NCBI GenBank assembly: GCA_027492585.1
Contig: JAPUEK010000096.1
Coordinates: forward strand, 1 to 36,358
Direction of reading: 5' to 3'
From: Paracoccaceae bacterium
GTDB lineage: Bacteria; Pseudomonadota; Alphaproteobacteria; Rhodobacterales; Rhodobacteraceae
DNA length: 36,358 bases
Below, piece by piece: positions 1-10,312 of the stretch. A program made the translations under genes and the position numbers. Under the pieces are notes generated by a model, which was not told where the DNA came from, ran no database searches, and was given only the letters and a program-made list of their open reading frames with translations. Positions within the stretch are counted from its first letter, which is position 1. Each line of letters begins with the position of its first letter.

Positions 1-2
1 TC

Positions 3-1058
3 CATGCGGCGGAGGCGAGCTACAACAACCATTGGGGCGTGCCGCTGACGCTGGCACGGATGCCGCAGGCCACGGATTTCGCCGTGATCGAGATCGGCAT
101 GAACCATCCGGGGGAGATCGCGCCGCTGGCGCGGCTGGCGCGGCTCGATGTGGCGATGATCACCATCGTCGCCCCCGCCCATCTTGAGGCCTTCGAGAAC
201 CTCGACGGCATCGCCCACGAGAAGGCCGCGATCCTCGACGGGCTGGTGCCGGGCGGGGTGGCGGTGCTGCCGGGGGATCTGCCCGTCTCGGGGATACTGC
301 TGGACAAGGCCCGCGCGACGGGCGCGAAGATCCTGACCTTCGGCGCGGGGGAGGGGATGGATTTCACCCTGATCGCTGCCGATCTCGGCCCCGCGGCAAC
401 CGTGGTCCGGGCGAAGCGCCACGGCCAGCCGATGCTCTACAAGGTGCGCTCGCCGGGCCGGCATTTCGCCTCGAACGGGCTCGGCGCGCTGGCCGTGGCC
501 GATGCGCTCGGCCTCGATCCGGTGATCGCGGTTCATGACCTCGGCCTCTGGGCGCCGCCCGTCGGACGCGGCACGCGGGAGCGGATCGTGATGGATGTGG
601 TGGAGGAAACCACCTTCGACCTCATCGACGACGCCTTCAACGCCAATCCGGCCTCGCTGGCCGCCAGCCTCGACGTGCTGATCGCCGCCACGCCCGAGGA
701 TGGCGTCGGCCGCGTCGGCAAGGGCCGGCGCATCGCCATTCTCGGCGACATGCTGGAGCTTGGCCCGCAGGAAGGCGATCTGCACCGGGCGGTCGCCCGC
801 CACCCCGGCCTTGCCGCCATCGACACGATCCATTGCGTCGGCCCGCGGATGAAGCTCCTCCATGCCGCCCTGCCGCGCGCGCAGCGGGGGGAGTGGGTGG
901 AGACGGCCCCCGAGCTTGCCTCCCGCGCCCGCACCCTGATCGACGCGGGGGACATCGTGCTCGTCAAGGGGTCCAAGGGGATCAAGGTCAGCCTTGTCGT
1001 TGACGCGCTCCGCAAATTGGGGCAACGAGCGCCGGTTGCGTCTGAAGGAGAAGCGTAG
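3..1058 (+). CDS. murF: MurF, UDP-MurNAc-tripeptide--D-Ala-D-Ala ligase (5' end missing)
   Basis: This cytoplasmic ATP-dependent ligase adds D-Ala-D-Ala to UDP-MurNAc-tripeptide, the last step before the precursor moves to the membrane. The reading frame is open from base 3, so about a quarter of the protein, including the P-loop, lies outside the window. The visible part begins with the family signature ASYNNHWGVPLTLARMP. It continues with the central-domain segment AVIEIGMNHPGEI, the DDAFNANPASLAASLDVL segment of the C-terminal domain, and the AILGDMLELG motif. The stop codon (1056-1058) is immediately followed by the mraY start, so the two are probably translationally coupled. The family and order (murF-mraY-murD) are typical of dcw clusters. 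I am sure of the identity; only the true start is unknown. Confidence 0.96.
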   Translation, partial: HAAEASYNNHWGVPLTLARMPQATDFAVIEIGMNHPGEIAPLARLARLDVAMITIVAPAHLEAFENLDGIAHEKAAILDGLVPGGVAVLPGDLPVSGILLDKARATGAKILTFGAGEGMDFTLIAADLGPAATVVRAKRHGQPMLYKVRSPGRHFASNGLGALAVADALGLDPVIAVHDLGLWAPPVGRGTRERIVMDVVEETTFDLIDDAFNANPASLAASLDVLIAATPEDGVGRVGKGRRIAILGDMLELGPQEGDLHRAVARHPGLAAIDTIHCVGPRMKLLHAALPRAQRGEWVETAPELASRARTLIDAGDIVLVKGSKGIKVSLVVDALRKLGQRAPVASEGEA

Positions 1059-2141
1059 ATGTTGTATTGGCTCACCGAGTTTTCGGACGGCGGGGACTTT
1101 TTCAACCTCTTTCGCTACATCACCTTCCGGGCGGGCATGGCCTTCGTCACGGCGCTGGTCTTCGGCTTCATCTTCGGGCGGCCGCTGATCGACCTGTTGC
1201 GCCGCAAGCAGGGCAAGGGCCAGCCGATCCGCGATGACGGGCCGCAGACCCATTTCGCCAAGGCGGGAACGCCGACGATGGGCGGCCTTCTGATCCTGTC
1301 GGCGCTGATGGTCTCCACCCTGATGTGGGCGCGGCTCGACAGCCCCTATGTCTGGATCGTGGTGCTGGTGACGCTGGCCTTCGGGATGATCGGTTTCGCC
1401 GATGATTATGCCAAGGTGACGAAGCAGAACACCAAGGGCGTCTCCTCGCGGGTGCGCTTCATCTCGGGCCTCGCCATCGCGGCGCTGGCCAGCTATGCGG
1501 CCGCGCAGTTCCATCCGGCGGCGCTGACCAACCAGCTTGCCGTGCCGCTCCTGAAGAACGTGCTGGTGAACCTGTCCTTCTTCTTCGTGCCGTTCGGCAT
1601 GATCGTGATCGTCGGCGCGGCCAATGCGGTGAACCTGACCGACGGGCTCGACGGGCTGGCGATCATGCCGGTGATGATCGCGGGGGGGACGCTCGGGATC
1701 ATCTCCTATGTGGTCGGGAACTACAATTTCTCGGAATATCTCGGGGTGCATTTCGTGCCGGGGACGGGGGAACTCCTGATCTTCGCGGCAGCCCTCTTCG
1801 GGGGCGGGCTGGGGTTCCTCTGGTATAACGCCCCGCCCGCGGCGGTGTTCATGGGCGACACCGGCAGCCTCGCGCTCGGCGGCGCGCTCGGCGCCATCGC
1901 GGTCTGCACCAAGCACGAGATCGTGCTGGCCATCGTCGGCGGCCTCTTCGTGGTCGAGGCGCTGAGCGTGATCATCCAGGTCGGCTATTTCAAGCGCACC
2001 GGCAAACGGGTCTTCCTGATGGCCCCGATCCACCACCATTTCGAGAAGAAGGGTTGGGCGGAGCCGCAGATCGTCATCCGCTTCTGGATCATCAGCCTGA
2101 TCCTCGCAATGATCGGCCTTGCCACGCTGAAGGTGCGCTGA
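1059..2141 (+). CDS. mraY: MraY, phospho-MurNAc-pentapeptide transferase
   Basis: This integral membrane enzyme transfers phospho-MurNAc-pentapeptide from UDP to undecaprenyl phosphate, forming lipid I. The 360-residue product has the usual family length and about ten hydrophobic segments. Catalytic and substrate motifs are all visible: FADDYAK with the Asp pair at residues 115-116, [10 protein letters not shown] at 192-201, FMGDTGS at 264-270 and the His triad in MAPIHHHFE at 325-327. The ATG directly abuts the murF stop codon with no spacer. Downstream lies a 225-base gap before murD, which holds a dispersed repeat in the opposite orientation. Identity is secure. Confidence 0.98.
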   Translation: MLYWLTEFSDGGDFFNLFRYITFRAGMAFVTALVFGFIFGRPLIDLLRRKQGKGQPIRDDGPQTHFAKAGTPTMGGLLILSALMVSTLMWARLDSPYVWIVVLVTLAFGMIGFADDYAKVTKQNTKGVSSRVRFISGLAIAALASYAAAQFHPAALTNQLAVPLLKNVLVNLSFFFVPFGMIVIVGAANAVNLTDGLDGLAIMPVMIAGGTLGIISYVVGNYNFSEYLGVHFVPGTGELLIFAAALFGGGLGFLWYNAPPAAVFMGDTGSLALGGALGAIAVCTKHEIVLAIVGGLFVVEALSVIIQVGYFKRTGKRVFLMAPIHHHFEKKGWAEPQIVIRFWIISLILAMIGLATLKVR

Positions 2142-2281
2142 ACGGCTGCCGCATCCCGGCGATGGGCGCCGGGCGATCCCGCCGTGGCCCTCTCATCGCC
2201 GCGGCCCCGCCGGCGCCGGCGCGGATCTGCCTTGCCGCGCCGGAGCGCCCGCTCCCGCCCGAAAGAGCGCAATCCCCCTTT

Positions 2282-2336
2282 CCCCTTCTTCTCTTTCCAA
2301 ATATCCCACGGGGGTCCGGGGGTGTGAAACCCCCGG
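2282..2336 (-). repeat. Dispersed hairpin-GGATATTTG element, copy A
   Basis: Read on the minus strand this is a CCGGGGG/CCCCCGG hairpin (bases 2316-2336, 7-bp stem), then GTGGGATATTTGGAAAG and a purine-rich tail. It is the same layout as the copies at 3778, 8236, 22480, 29045, 29098 and 36301. It sits between mraY and murD but points against them, so it is the only placeable copy not following a gene on its own strand. Confidence 0.75.
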
Positions 2337-2366
2337 TTTCGTCAGGGGCAGCAGACGGGGGCGGGG

Positions 2367-3767
2367 ATGATTCCGGTCAAAGGATATGCGGGTGCCAGGG
2401 TCGGGGTGCTGGGGCTCGGCCGCTCCGGCCTTGCCACCGCGGCGGCGCTCGTCGAGGGCGGGGCGGAGCCGCTTCTGTGGGACGACAGTCCGGAGGCGCG
2501 CGCCAAGGCGGAGGTCGAGGGCTTCACCTGCACCGACCTGACCCGCAACGGCGTGCTGGAAAGCTGCGCCTGCCTCGTGACCTCGCCGGGGATTCCGCAT
2601 CTTTACCCCCATCCGAACAAGGTCATCGCCCGCGCGCTCGAACTCGGCGTGCCGGTCGACAACGACATCGGGCTCTTCTTCCGCAGCTTCGCCGGGCCGG
2701 ACTGGGACAGGTTCGAGACGGCGCCGCGGGTGATCTGCGTCACCGGCTCCAACGGCAAGTCGACGACGACGGCGCTCATCCACCACATCCTTCAGGTCGC
2801 GGGGCGCCCCGTCCAGATGGCGGGCAACATCGGCAAGGGGGTGCTGTCCATCGAGCCCGCGCAGGATGGCGAGGTGGTGGTGCTGGAGCTCTCCTCCTAC
2901 CAGACCGACCTTGCCCGCGCCCTGACCCCGGATGTGGCGGTCTTTACCAACCTCTCCCCCGACCACCTCGACCGCCACAACGGCATGGGCGGCTATTTCG
3001 CCGCCAAGCGCCGGCTTTTTGCCGAGGGCGGGCCGGATCGCGCGGTCATCGGCGTCGATGAGCCGGAGGGGCAGTTCCTTGCCGGGCAGATGGGCGAGGG
3101 GCCGCAGGACGACCGGGTGATCCGGATTTCCTCGGGACAGAAGCTCGAAAGCTTCGGCTGGTCGGTCTTCGCCCGCAAGGGTCATCTGGCCGAATGGCGG
3201 CGCGGCAAGCAGGTGGCCTCCATCGACCTGCGCGGGGTGGCGGGGCTGCCGGGGGCGCACAACCACCAGAACGCCTGCGCGGCCTATGCGGCGGCGCGCA
3301 GTCTCGGCATTGCGCCGAAGCTGATCGAAGGGGCGCTCCATTCCTTCGCCGGGCTGCCGCATCGCAGCCAGCTTGTCGGCGAGCGCGCCGGGGTGCGGTT
3401 CGTCAACGACAGCAAGGCGACCAATGTGGATTCGGCCGCCAAGGCCCTGCAAGCCTTCCCGAAGATCCGCTGGATCGCCGGGGGCATGGGCAAGGACGGC
3501 GGCATCGCGGCCTTGCAACCCTTCCTCGGCTCGGTGGTGAAAGCCTATCTCATCGGCCATTCGGCCCGCGATTTCGCCCTGCAACTGGGCGGGACGCCGC
3601 ATGAGATCTGCGAGACGATGGAGCGCGCCGTGGCGCGTGCCGCAGCCGAGGCGGAGACGGGAGAGGTGGTTCTTCTGGCCCCGGCGGCGGCCTCCTTCGA
3701 CCAGTATCCGAATTTCGAGAAGCGCGGCGAGGATTTCGCCGCGCGTGTGCGGGCGCTCCTTGGCTGA
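2367..3767 (+). CDS. murD: MurD, UDP-MurNAc-L-Ala--D-Glu ligase
   Basis: This cytoplasmic Mur ligase adds D-glutamate to UDP-MurNAc-L-Ala. The 466-residue product has the N-terminal nucleotide-sugar binding glycine motif [12 protein letters not shown] (residues 12-23) and the ATP-binding loop GSNGKSTT at 127-134. The Mur-ligase central motif with LELSSYQ and [11 protein letters not shown] follows, then the C-terminal domain with FVNDSKATN and [11 protein letters not shown]. Start: the ATG at 2367 follows a G-rich stretch (GGGGGCGGGG) that can serve as a ribosome binding site. It is separated from mraY by 225 bases and from ftsW by 229 bases, and both gaps carry a dispersed repeat copy, so it may be partly its own transcript. 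Confidence 0.97.
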   Translation: MIPVKGYAGARVGVLGLGRSGLATAAALVEGGAEPLLWDDSPEARAKAEVEGFTCTDLTRNGVLESCACLVTSPGIPHLYPHPNKVIARALELGVPVDNDIGLFFRSFAGPDWDRFETAPRVICVTGSNGKSTTTALIHHILQVAGRPVQMAGNIGKGVLSIEPAQDGEVVVLELSSYQTDLARALTPDVAVFTNLSPDHLDRHNGMGGYFAAKRRLFAEGGPDRAVIGVDEPEGQFLAGQMGEGPQDDRVIRISSGQKLESFGWSVFARKGHLAEWRRGKQVASIDLRGVAGLPGAHNHQNACAAYAAARSLGIAPKLIEGALHSFAGLPHRSQLVGERAGVRFVNDSKATNVDSAAKALQAFPKIRWIAGGMGKDGGIAALQPFLGSVVKAYLIGHSARDFALQLGGTPHEICETMERAVARAAAEAETGEVVLLAPAAASFDQYPNFEKRGEDFAARVRALLG

Positions 3768-3777
3768 AACCGGGGAA

Positions 3778-3857
3778 GGGGGGCTTTGCGCCCCCCGCGC
3801 GACGATTCTGCGGACCGCCGCGCTCCCCCCGCAGGATATTTGTGGCAATGTGAAAGG
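3778..3857 (+). repeat. Dispersed hairpin-GGATATTTG element, copy B
   Basis: Ten bases after the murD stop lies a GGGGGGC/GCCCCCC hairpin (3778-3784 with 3790-3796, loop TTTGC). Further on come CCCCGCAGGATATTTGTGGC and AATGTGAAAGG (to about 3857). It has the same orientation as murD. There is no U-run right after the stem, so it is not a standard intrinsic terminator. Confidence 0.75.
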
Positions 3858-3996
3858 CAGGGCCGGAGGCAGCCGGGCGCGTTTCCGTCTAGCCAGCGGC
3901 GGTGTTCTTCGCTAAGATTCCCACCAGATCCGGGGCAAACCCGGACGGACGGCAGAGCAGATACCCCGAAGCAGACGGCAGACAGGCGGATTTCCC

Positions 3997-5163
3997 ATGA
4001 CTGAGATGGTCTATGGTTCCATGCCCAATCGCGTGGCGGAGCCGGTGCTCCCCCGCTGGTGGCGGACGATCGACAAATGGTCGCTGACCGCGATCCTCGT
4101 GCTCTTCGGGATCGGGCTGCTGCTCGGTCTGGCGGCTTCGGTGCCGCTGGCGGAGCGCAACGGCCTTGACCCCTATCACTATGTCCAGCGGCAGGCGGTG
4201 TTCGGCGGGCTCGGGCTTCTGACCATGTTCGCCGTCTCGATGATGTCGCCCGACATGGTGCGGCGGCTCGGGGTCATGGGATTTGCGGTGTTCTTCACCG
4301 CACTGGCGCTTCTGCCTTTCCTCGGGACCGATTTCGGCAAGGGCGCGGTGCGGTGGTTCTCGCTCGGCTTCGTGTCCTTCCAGCCGTCGGAGTTCCTGAA
4401 GCCCGGCTTCATCATCGTCTCGGCCTGGCTGGTCGCGGCCTCCTCCGATCTGAACGGGCCGCCGGGGCGCGCTTTGTCCTTCGGGCTGGCGGTGACGGTG
4501 GTGATGTTTCTCGCACTCCAGCCCGATTTCGGGCAGGCGATGCTGGTCCTGTTCGGCTGGGGGGTGATCTATTTCGTCTCCGGCGCGCCGATGGTGCTGA
4601 TCGTCACCATTCTGGGCCTGACCGGGGCCGGAGGCTTCGTCGCCTATAATTCGTCGGAGCACTTTGCCCGCCGGATCAACGGCTTCCTTGCCTCCGATGT
4701 CGATCCGCGCAGCCAGATCGGCTATGCGACCAATGCCATTCAGGAGGGCGGATTCTTCGGCGTCGGCGTCGGCGAAGGCCAGGTGAAATGGACCCTGCCC
4801 GATGCCCATACCGATTTCATCATCGCCGTCGCCGCCGAGGAATACGGCCTTGTGCTCGTGCTGGTGATCATCGCGCTTTACGCCACGATCACGGTGCGCT
4901 CGCTCTACCGGCTGACGCGGGAGCGCGACCCGTTCACGCGGCTCGCCGGCACGGGGCTTGCCTGCATCTTCGGGGTGCAGGCAATGATCAACATGGGTGT
5001 GGCGGTGCGGCTCCTGCCCGCCAAGGGCATGACTCTGCCCTTCGTCTCCTACGGCGGGTCTTCCGTCATCGCGGCGGGGATCACGGTCGGGATGCTGCTG
5101 GCCATGACCCGTTCGCGCCCGCAGAGCCAGATGAGCGACATCTTCGCGCGGGGCCGCAGATGA
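3997..5163 (+). CDS. ftsW: FtsW, septal SEDS peptidoglycan glycosyltransferase
   Basis: FtsW is the SEDS-family membrane glycosyltransferase that polymerises lipid II at the division septum together with FtsI (PBP3). The 388-residue product has about ten transmembrane segments. It carries the family signature [14 protein letters not shown] near the C terminus and [20 protein letters not shown] in the central loop, both typical of SEDS proteins. RodA is the alternative, but position in the dcw cluster directly before murG argues for FtsW. The stop codon overlaps the murG start (ATGA at 5160-5163), so translation is coupled. Confidence 0.96.
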   Translation: MTEMVYGSMPNRVAEPVLPRWWRTIDKWSLTAILVLFGIGLLLGLAASVPLAERNGLDPYHYVQRQAVFGGLGLLTMFAVSMMSPDMVRRLGVMGFAVFFTALALLPFLGTDFGKGAVRWFSLGFVSFQPSEFLKPGFIIVSAWLVAASSDLNGPPGRALSFGLAVTVVMFLALQPDFGQAMLVLFGWGVIYFVSGAPMVLIVTILGLTGAGGFVAYNSSEHFARRINGFLASDVDPRSQIGYATNAIQEGGFFGVGVGEGQVKWTLPDAHTDFIIAVAAEEYGLVLVLVIIALYATITVRSLYRLTRERDPFTRLAGTGLACIFGVQAMINMGVAVRLLPAKGMTLPFVSYGGSSVIAAGITVGMLLAMTRSRPQSQMSDIFARGRR

Positions 5164-6254
5164 GCCGCGCCCCCCTTCTTCTGATCGCGGCGGGTGGCAC
5201 GGGGGGGCATATGTTCCCCGCGCAGGCCCTTGCCGAGGCGATGGTGGCGAAGGGGTGGCGGGTGAAGCTGTCCACAGACGGGCGCGGTGCGCGCTATGCC
5301 GGGGGCTTCCCGGAGGCGGTGAAGGTGGCGGAGGTCGGCTCGGCCACCTTTGCCCGCGGCGGGGTGCTGGCGAAGCTTGCCGTGCCGTTTCGCATCGCGG
5401 GCGGTGTGCTGGCGGCGCTGGGCGGCATGGTCGCGGACCGGCCTGCGGTGGTTGTGGGCTTCGGCGGCTATCCGACGATCCCGGCGCTGTCGGCGGCCTG
5501 GGTGCTGCGTGTGCCGCGGATGATCCATGAGCAGAACGGCATCCTCGGCCGGGTCAACACGCTCTTCGCGCGGCGGGTGGACAAGGTGGCCTGCGGCACC
5601 TGGCCCACGGCTCTGCCTGCGGGCGTGACGGGGGAGCATACCGGCAATCCGGTGCGGCAGGCGGTGCTGGACCGTGCCGGCGCCGGCTACATTCCGCCGG
5701 GCGACTACCCGATGAGCCTTGTCGTCATCGGCGGCAGCCAGGGCGCGCGCATCCTGTCGGAGGTGGTGCCGGCCGCCGTCGCCGCCTTGGCCGAGCCCCT
5801 GCGCGACCGGCTGCGGATCGCCCAGCAGGCGCGGGCCGAAGACCTGCCGGCTGTCGTCCAGGCCTATGAAAACGCGGGCATCCTTGCCGAGATCGCTCCC
5901 TTCTTCTCTGACATCCCCCGCCGTTTGTCGGAGGCGCAACTGGTGATCTCGCGCTCCGGCGCCTCTTCGGTGGCCGATATCTCGGTGATCGGGCGGCCCT
6001 CCATCCTCATCCCCTTTGCCGCTGCGACCGGCGACCACCAGACCGCCAATGCCCGCGGCCTTGTTGACGCAGAGGCAGCCATCCTCATTCCCGAAAAGAC
6101 GCTTGACGCCGCCACGCTCAGCACGCACATCGCCGCGATCCTCGGTCAGCCCGCCGCCGCCGAAGCCATGGCCCGCAATGCGCTGGCACAGGGGCGGCCG
6201 GATGCAACCGAAAGACTTGTGGCGCTGGTCGAGGCGCTTGTGAAGAAGAGGTAA
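5160..6254 (+). CDS. murG: MurG, lipid II synthase (GlcNAc transferase)
   Basis: MurG works on the cytoplasmic face of the membrane and adds GlcNAc to lipid I to give lipid II. The 364-residue product starts [20 protein letters not shown], with the GGTGGH motif at residues 12-17. It later shows [37 protein letters not shown] and the C-terminal sugar-nucleotide segment [12 protein letters not shown]. The frame stays open upstream to 4788, but that part lies inside ftsW. The ATG at 5160, overlapping the ftsW stop, gives the family's normal N terminus. Confidence 0.98.
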   Translation: MSRAPLLLIAAGGTGGHMFPAQALAEAMVAKGWRVKLSTDGRGARYAGGFPEAVKVAEVGSATFARGGVLAKLAVPFRIAGGVLAALGGMVADRPAVVVGFGGYPTIPALSAAWVLRVPRMIHEQNGILGRVNTLFARRVDKVACGTWPTALPAGVTGEHTGNPVRQAVLDRAGAGYIPPGDYPMSLVVIGGSQGARILSEVVPAAVAALAEPLRDRLRIAQQARAEDLPAVVQAYENAGILAEIAPFFSDIPRRLSEAQLVISRSGASSVADISVIGRPSILIPFAAATGDHQTANARGLVDAEAAILIPEKTLDAATLSTHIAAILGQPAAAEAMARNALAQGRPDATERLVALVEALVKKR

Positions 6255-6256
6255 CG

Positions 6257-7669
6257 ATGAACGCCACCAAGCTGCCGCTGGAACTCGGTCCGATCCATTT
6301 CGTCGGCATCGGCGGGATCGGCATGTCGGGGATCGCCGAAGTGCTGATCACGCTCGGCTATCAGGTGCAGGGCTCTGATGCCAAGGCGTCGAAGATCACC
6401 GACCGGCTGGTCAAGCTCGGCGCGCGGTTCTTCGAGGGCCAGCGGGCCGAGAACATCGGCGAGGGCGTGTCGGTGGTGGTGATTTCTTCCGCCATCAAGA
6501 AGGGCAATCCGGAGCTGGAAGAGGCGCGGCGCAAGAACCTTCCCGTGGTGCGCCGGGCCGAGATGCTGGCGGAGCTGATGCGGCTGCGGTCGAACATCGC
6601 CATCGCCGGGACCCATGGCAAGACGACGACGACGACCATGGTGGCCACGCTGCTGGACAAGGGCGGGTTTGACCCGACCGTGATCAACGGCGGGGTGATC
6701 CATGCCTACGGCTCCAACGCGCGCGCCGGGGCGGGGGAATGGATGGTGGTGGAGGCGGACGAAAGCGACGGCTCCTTCAACCGCCTGCCCGCGACCATCG
6801 CCATCGTCACGAACATCGACCCCGAGCATATGGAGCATTGGGGGACCTTCGACGCCTTGCGGAAGGGGTTCCTCGATTTCGTCTCCAACGTGCCGTTCTA
6901 CGGGCTTGCGGTCTGCTGTACCGACCATCCGGAGGTGCAGGCGCTGGTCGGCAAGGTCACGGATCGTCGTGTGGTGACCTTCGGCTTCAACGCGCAGGCC
7001 GATGTGCGCGCGGTGAACCTGACATTCGAAAATGGCGTGGCCCACTTCGACATCCTCCTCCAGAATGAGGGAGAAGGTTCGAAAATTGAAGGTTGCACCC
7101 TGCCCATGCCGGGGGATCACAACGTCTCCAACGCGCTGTCGGCGGTGGCGGTGGCCCGCCATCTCGGCATGAAGCGCGAGGAGATCCGTGAGGCTCTGGC
7201 CGGGTTCGCGGGCGTGAACCGCCGCTTCACCAGGGTCGGCGAAGTGGGGGGCGTGACCATCATCGACGACTACGGCCATCATCCGGTGGAGATCGCCGCC
7301 GTGCTGAAAGCCGCGCGTCAGGCGACGAAGGGCCGGGTGATCGCCGTCCACCAGCCGCACCGCTATACGCGGCTGTCGAACCTGTTCGAGGATTTCTGCA
7401 CCTGTTTCAACGAGGCGGATGTGGTGGCCATCGCCGAGGTTTATGCGGCGGGCGAAGACCCGATCGTCGGCGCTTCGCGCGATGATCTGGTGGCCGGGCT
7501 GATCGCCCATGGCCATCGCCATGCCCGCGCGCTGCTCGACGAGGCGGATCTGGCGCGGCTGGTGCGCGAGCAGGCGCGGCCGGGCGATATGGTCGTCTGC
7601 CTCGGGGCGGGGACGATCTCTGCCTGGGCCAACAACCTGCCGGCACGGCTGACGGAAAAGGCGGCATGA
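6257..7669 (+). CDS. murC: MurC, UDP-MurNAc--L-Ala ligase
   Basis: MurC begins peptide-stem assembly by ligating L-alanine to UDP-MurNAc in the cytoplasm. The 470-residue protein has the Rossmann motif [16 protein letters not shown] at residues 15-30 and the ATP loop GTHGKTTTT at 118-126. [11 protein letters not shown] and [11 protein letters not shown] lie in the central domain, with [10 protein letters not shown] and [10 protein letters not shown] in the C-terminal domain. The ATG begins two bases after the murG stop. The stop overlaps the next small gene (ATGA at 7666-7669). Confidence 0.98.
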   Translation: MNATKLPLELGPIHFVGIGGIGMSGIAEVLITLGYQVQGSDAKASKITDRLVKLGARFFEGQRAENIGEGVSVVVISSAIKKGNPELEEARRKNLPVVRRAEMLAELMRLRSNIAIAGTHGKTTTTTMVATLLDKGGFDPTVINGGVIHAYGSNARAGAGEWMVVEADESDGSFNRLPATIAIVTNIDPEHMEHWGTFDALRKGFLDFVSNVPFYGLAVCCTDHPEVQALVGKVTDRRVVTFGFNAQADVRAVNLTFENGVAHFDILLQNEGEGSKIEGCTLPMPGDHNVSNALSAVAVARHLGMKREEIREALAGFAGVNRRFTRVGEVGGVTIIDDYGHHPVEIAAVLKAARQATKGRVIAVHQPHRYTRLSNLFEDFCTCFNEADVVAIAEVYAAGEDPIVGASRDDLVAGLIAHGHRHARALLDEADLARLVREQARPGDMVVCLGAGTISAWANNLPARLTEKAA

Positions 7670-7938
7670 GCCTGCCGCTCATCCTCGGGGCGGTCTGGGT
7701 GCTGGTGGCGGCGGCGGTGGCGATGCTGCCGATGCGACTGCAGATGGTGCCGGGGCTGACGCTTCTGGTGCTGGCGCCGGTGCTGCTCGTCTGGATCGGG
7801 CTTTGCCATGGCTGGCTGTGGCTGGCGCTCGGGCTTTTCGCCTTCGGCTCGATGTTCCGCCGCCCGCTGGTCTATTTCGCGCGCAAGGGTCTTGGCCTGC
7901 CGGTCGAGGACCCGCGCCTGAAGGAGGGGCAGGGATGA
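7666..7938 (+). CDS. DUF2484-type small membrane protein, first of a tandem pair
   Basis: This 90-residue protein has two or three hydrophobic segments and almost no soluble part. From memory it matches the DUF2484 family, which I associate with Rhodobacteraceae and which has no known function. Visible marks are [15 protein letters not shown] near the start and the C-terminal [15 protein letters not shown]. It overlaps murC at its start and the next gene at its stop (ATGA both times), so it is produced with the wall-precursor enzymes. It aligns end to end with the following 81-residue protein (VWVLV..VAMLP / LWLIL..VAMFP and RRPLVYF / RWPVVYL), showing a tandem duplication. A role next to the wall machinery is inferred from position only. 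Confidence 0.85.
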   Translation: MSLPLILGAVWVLVAAAVAMLPMRLQMVPGLTLLVLAPVLLVWIGLCHGWLWLALGLFAFGSMFRRPLVYFARKGLGLPVEDPRLKEGQG

Positions 7939-8180
7939 GCAACGCCCCGCTGGTCGGCGCCTTCCTGTGGCTGATCCTCGCCAATGTGGTCGCCATGTTT
8001 CCGAGCCGCGACCATCACTGGACCAATGCCTATATCCTGATCGCCATCGGCGTGCCGATCCTTGGCTGGGTGACTTTGGTGAACGGCCCGCTCTGGGGTC
8101 TTGCGGTGCTGATCGGCGGGGCGAGCGTGCTGCGCTGGCCGGTGGTCTATCTCTGGCGCTGGATGCGGCGGCTGGTTTAG
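7935..8180 (+). CDS. DUF2484-type small membrane protein, second of a tandem pair
   Basis: The 81-residue product begins [20 protein letters not shown] and is nearly all hydrophobic. It is a paralogue of the preceding gene with the same order of features: an N-terminal membrane segment ending in MFPSR, a middle segment, and a C-terminal [14 protein letters not shown]. The ATG at 7935 overlaps the stop of the first copy; the frame is open further upstream but inside that gene. It is the last gene before a 229-base gap holding dispersed repeat copy C. No catalytic residues can be seen, and the function is unknown. Confidence 0.85.
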   Translation: MSNAPLVGAFLWLILANVVAMFPSRDHHWTNAYILIAIGVPILGWVTLVNGPLWGLAVLIGGASVLRWPVVYLWRWMRRLV

Positions 8181-8235
8181 GGCCGGTCAATCGTCTCTGG
8201 CGGGGCTTGCCTTGAGGGGAGGAGCCTGCCCCTTC

Positions 8236-8315
8236 GCCGCGCCTTCCGTCCGGCGGCCGGAGGGGTTTTGCACCCCTCCGGGCCTCCCCGCAGGATATTT
8301 GAGGCAAGATGAAAG
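8236..8315 (+). repeat. Dispersed hairpin-GGATATTTG element, copy C
   Basis: The best-formed copy. A CCGGAGGGG/CCCCTCCGG hairpin (8257-8265 with 8273-8281, loop TTTTGCA) is followed by CCTCCCCGCAGGATATTTG and AGGCAAGATGAAAG. The hairpin and the bases before it match the copy at 36301 almost exactly. It lies downstream of the second DUF2484 gene, on the same strand. Confidence 0.8.
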
Positions 8316-8409
8316 AGGGGGGAGAGGGGGCGAGGGGCGGCGTCGGGCTTCTGTCTGCGAAGCAAGGCCCCCCTTGCGGCTGGCCGGTTTTCCCGGCTAC
8401 CTCGGGGGT

Positions 8410-9348
8410 ATGACAGAGCATCCTTCCGACCTTCCCCCCGTGCGTGGCACGCTGACCCCGAACCGTGTGCTGGCCGATCTGACCTGGCTGCGGGTCGGCG
8501 GCCCGGCGGACTGGCTCTTCCAGCCGGCCGACGAGGCGGATCTGGTGGACTTCCTGGCCGCGCTTGATCCGGCGATTGCGGTTTTTCCGATGGGCGTCGG
8601 ATCGAACCTCATCGTGAGGGATGGCGGCCTCCGCGCGGTGGTGATCCGGCTTGGCCGCGGGTTCAACGGAATTTCGACCGCCGGGGGGCTTGTTACCGCA
8701 GGGGCGGCGGCGCTCGATGCCCATGTCGCGCGCAAGGCGGCGGAGGCGGGGCTGGACCTGACCTTTCTCCGCACCATTCCCGGCTCCATCGGCGGCGCGG
8801 TGCGGATGAATGCGGGCTGCTATGGCTCCTATGTCGCCGATCATCTGCAATCGGTGCGGATCGTCACGCGGCAGGGCCGGGTGGAAGAACTGCCCGCCGC
8901 CGCCCTCGCCCTGCGCTACCGGCAGTCCGACCTGCCGGAGGGCGCCATCGTCCTTTCGGCAACCTTCCGCGCAGCCTCCGGCGATCCTGCGGAACTGGCT
9001 GCGCGGATGGAGGACCAGATCGCGCGCCGCGATGCCTCCCAGCCGACGAAGGACCGCTCGGCCGGCTCCACCTTCCGCAATCCGGCGGGATTTTCCTCCA
9101 CCGGGCGAGCCGATGACAGCCAGGAGCTGAAGGCCTGGAAGGTGATCGACGATGCGGGGATGCGGGGCGCCACCCTCGGCGGGGCGCAGATGTCGCCCAA
9201 ACATTCCAACTTCCTCATCAACGCCGGGGGCGCCTCTGCCGCCGATCTGGAAGATTTGGGGGAAGAGGTGCGAAAAAGGGTTTTCCAACAGAGCGGTATC
9301 ACGTTAGAGTGGGAAATCATGCGGGTGGGCGAACGCCTGCCGCAATAA
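8410..9348 (+). CDS. murB: MurB, UDP-N-acetylenolpyruvoylglucosamine reductase
   Basis: This FAD enzyme uses NADPH to reduce the enolpyruvyl group to the lactyl ether of MurNAc. The 312-residue product has the FAD-binding segment [14 protein letters not shown] (residues 60-73), [15 protein letters not shown] at 125-139 and AGSTFRNP at 218-225, whose Ser220 is the expected proton donor. Glu300 lies in the C-terminal LEWEI. The lengths fit type II MurB. The ATG at 8410 gives the usual N terminus; the frame is open about 200 bases further up but runs through the dispersed repeat. A new transcript probably begins in the upstream gap. Confidence 0.96.
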   Translation: MTEHPSDLPPVRGTLTPNRVLADLTWLRVGGPADWLFQPADEADLVDFLAALDPAIAVFPMGVGSNLIVRDGGLRAVVIRLGRGFNGISTAGGLVTAGAAALDAHVARKAAEAGLDLTFLRTIPGSIGGAVRMNAGCYGSYVADHLQSVRIVTRQGRVEELPAAALALRYRQSDLPEGAIVLSATFRAASGDPAELAARMEDQIARRDASQPTKDRSAGSTFRNPAGFSSTGRADDSQELKAWKVIDDAGMRGATLGGAQMSPKHSNFLINAGGASAADLEDLGEEVRKRVFQQSGITLEWEIMRVGERLPQ

Positions 9349-9391
9349 CAAGATCACGGGTCGCCAAAGATCCGGATGAGGCAGTGAAAAC

Positions 9392-10312
9392 ATGGCGGGC
9401 GCATCGAGCGGGATGTCCCCCAGAGTGGCGGTGTTGATGGGTGGGCTTTCCGCGGAGCGGGAGGTCTCTCTTGTCTCAGGGCGCGAATGTGCCATAGCCC
9501 TCCGGGAGGCTGGATTTCAGGTCATCGAGGTCGATTGCGGCCGCGATCTGGCGGCGCGTCTGGCCGAGATCCGCCCGGATGTGGCCTTCAACGCGCTCCA
9601 TGGCCGTTATGGCGAGGATGGCGCGGTGCAGGGGCTGCTCGAATGGCTCGGCATCCCCTATACCCATTCGGGCGTGCTGGCCTCCGCCATCGCCATGGAC
9701 AAGGTGAAGACCAAGGAAGTCTATGCCGCCGCCGGCCTGCCCACCGTCCTGTCGGTGCTTGCGAGCCGCGACGAGGTGAGCGCGGGCCATGTCCTGCCGC
9801 CGCCCTATGTGGTGAAGCCCTATAACGAGGGCTCCTCCGTCGGGGTCTACATCGTGAACCCCGGCTCGAACCATCCGCGTCTGGCCGAGACCATGCCCGC
9901 GACGGTGATGGTCGAGACCTATGTGCCGGGGCGGGAGATGACCTGCACGGTGATGGGGGATCGCGCGCTTTGCGTGACCGACATCATCACCGAGGGCTGG
10001 TATGATTACGACGCGAAATACAAGGCGGGGGGGTCGCGCCATGTGCTGCCCGCCGACCTGCCTGCCGAGATCACCGAAGCCTGCCTCGACTATGCCCTGC
10101 GCGCCCACAGGGCGCTTGGCTGCCGGGGCCTGAGCCGCACCGATTTCCGCTGGGACGAAACGCAGGGCCTCGCCGGGCTGATCCTTCTGGAGACCAACAC
10201 CCAGCCGGGGATGACGCCGACCTCGCTCGCCCCCGAACAGGCGGCCTTCTGCGGCTATTCCTTCCCCGAGCTGTGCCGCTGGATGGTGGAGGACGCCTCA
10301 TGCAATCGCTAG
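9392..10312 (+). CDS. ddl: Ddl, D-alanine--D-alanine ligase
   Basis: Ddl joins two D-alanines with ATP to make the dipeptide used by MurF. The 306-residue ATP-grasp protein shows [19 protein letters not shown] near the N terminus (residues 12-30), the nucleotide-loop motif EGSSVGV at 146-152, and the metal- and substrate-binding [19 protein letters not shown] near the C terminus. The ATG at 9392 is preceded by a GAGGCAG stretch; a second in-frame ATG at 9413 would shorten it by seven residues and cannot be excluded. The stop lies 13 bases inside ftsQ. Confidence 0.96.
   Translation: MAGASSGMSPRVAVLMGGLSAEREVSLVSGRECAIALREAGFQVIEVDCGRDLAARLAEIRPDVAFNALHGRYGEDGAVQGLLEWLGIPYTHSGVLASAIAMDKVKTKEVYAAAGLPTVLSVLASRDEVSAGHVLPPPYVVKPYNEGSSVGVYIVNPGSNHPRLAETMPATVMVETYVPGREMTCTVMGDRALCVTDIITEGWYDYDAKYKAGGSRHVLPADLPAEITEACLDYALRAHRALGCRGLSRTDFRWDETQGLAGLILLETNTQPGMTPTSLAPEQAAFCGYSFPELCRWMVEDASCNR

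Noticed and set aside
2193-3848. A 551-codon open frame on the minus strand opposite murD
   Set aside because: murD carries all Mur-ligase motifs; the antisense frame has none and includes the repeat at its end.
4788-5159. An N-terminal extension of murG
   Set aside because: The frame is open but lies inside ftsW and encodes no MurG-like sequence; the ATG at 5160 overlapping the ftsW stop is the natural start.
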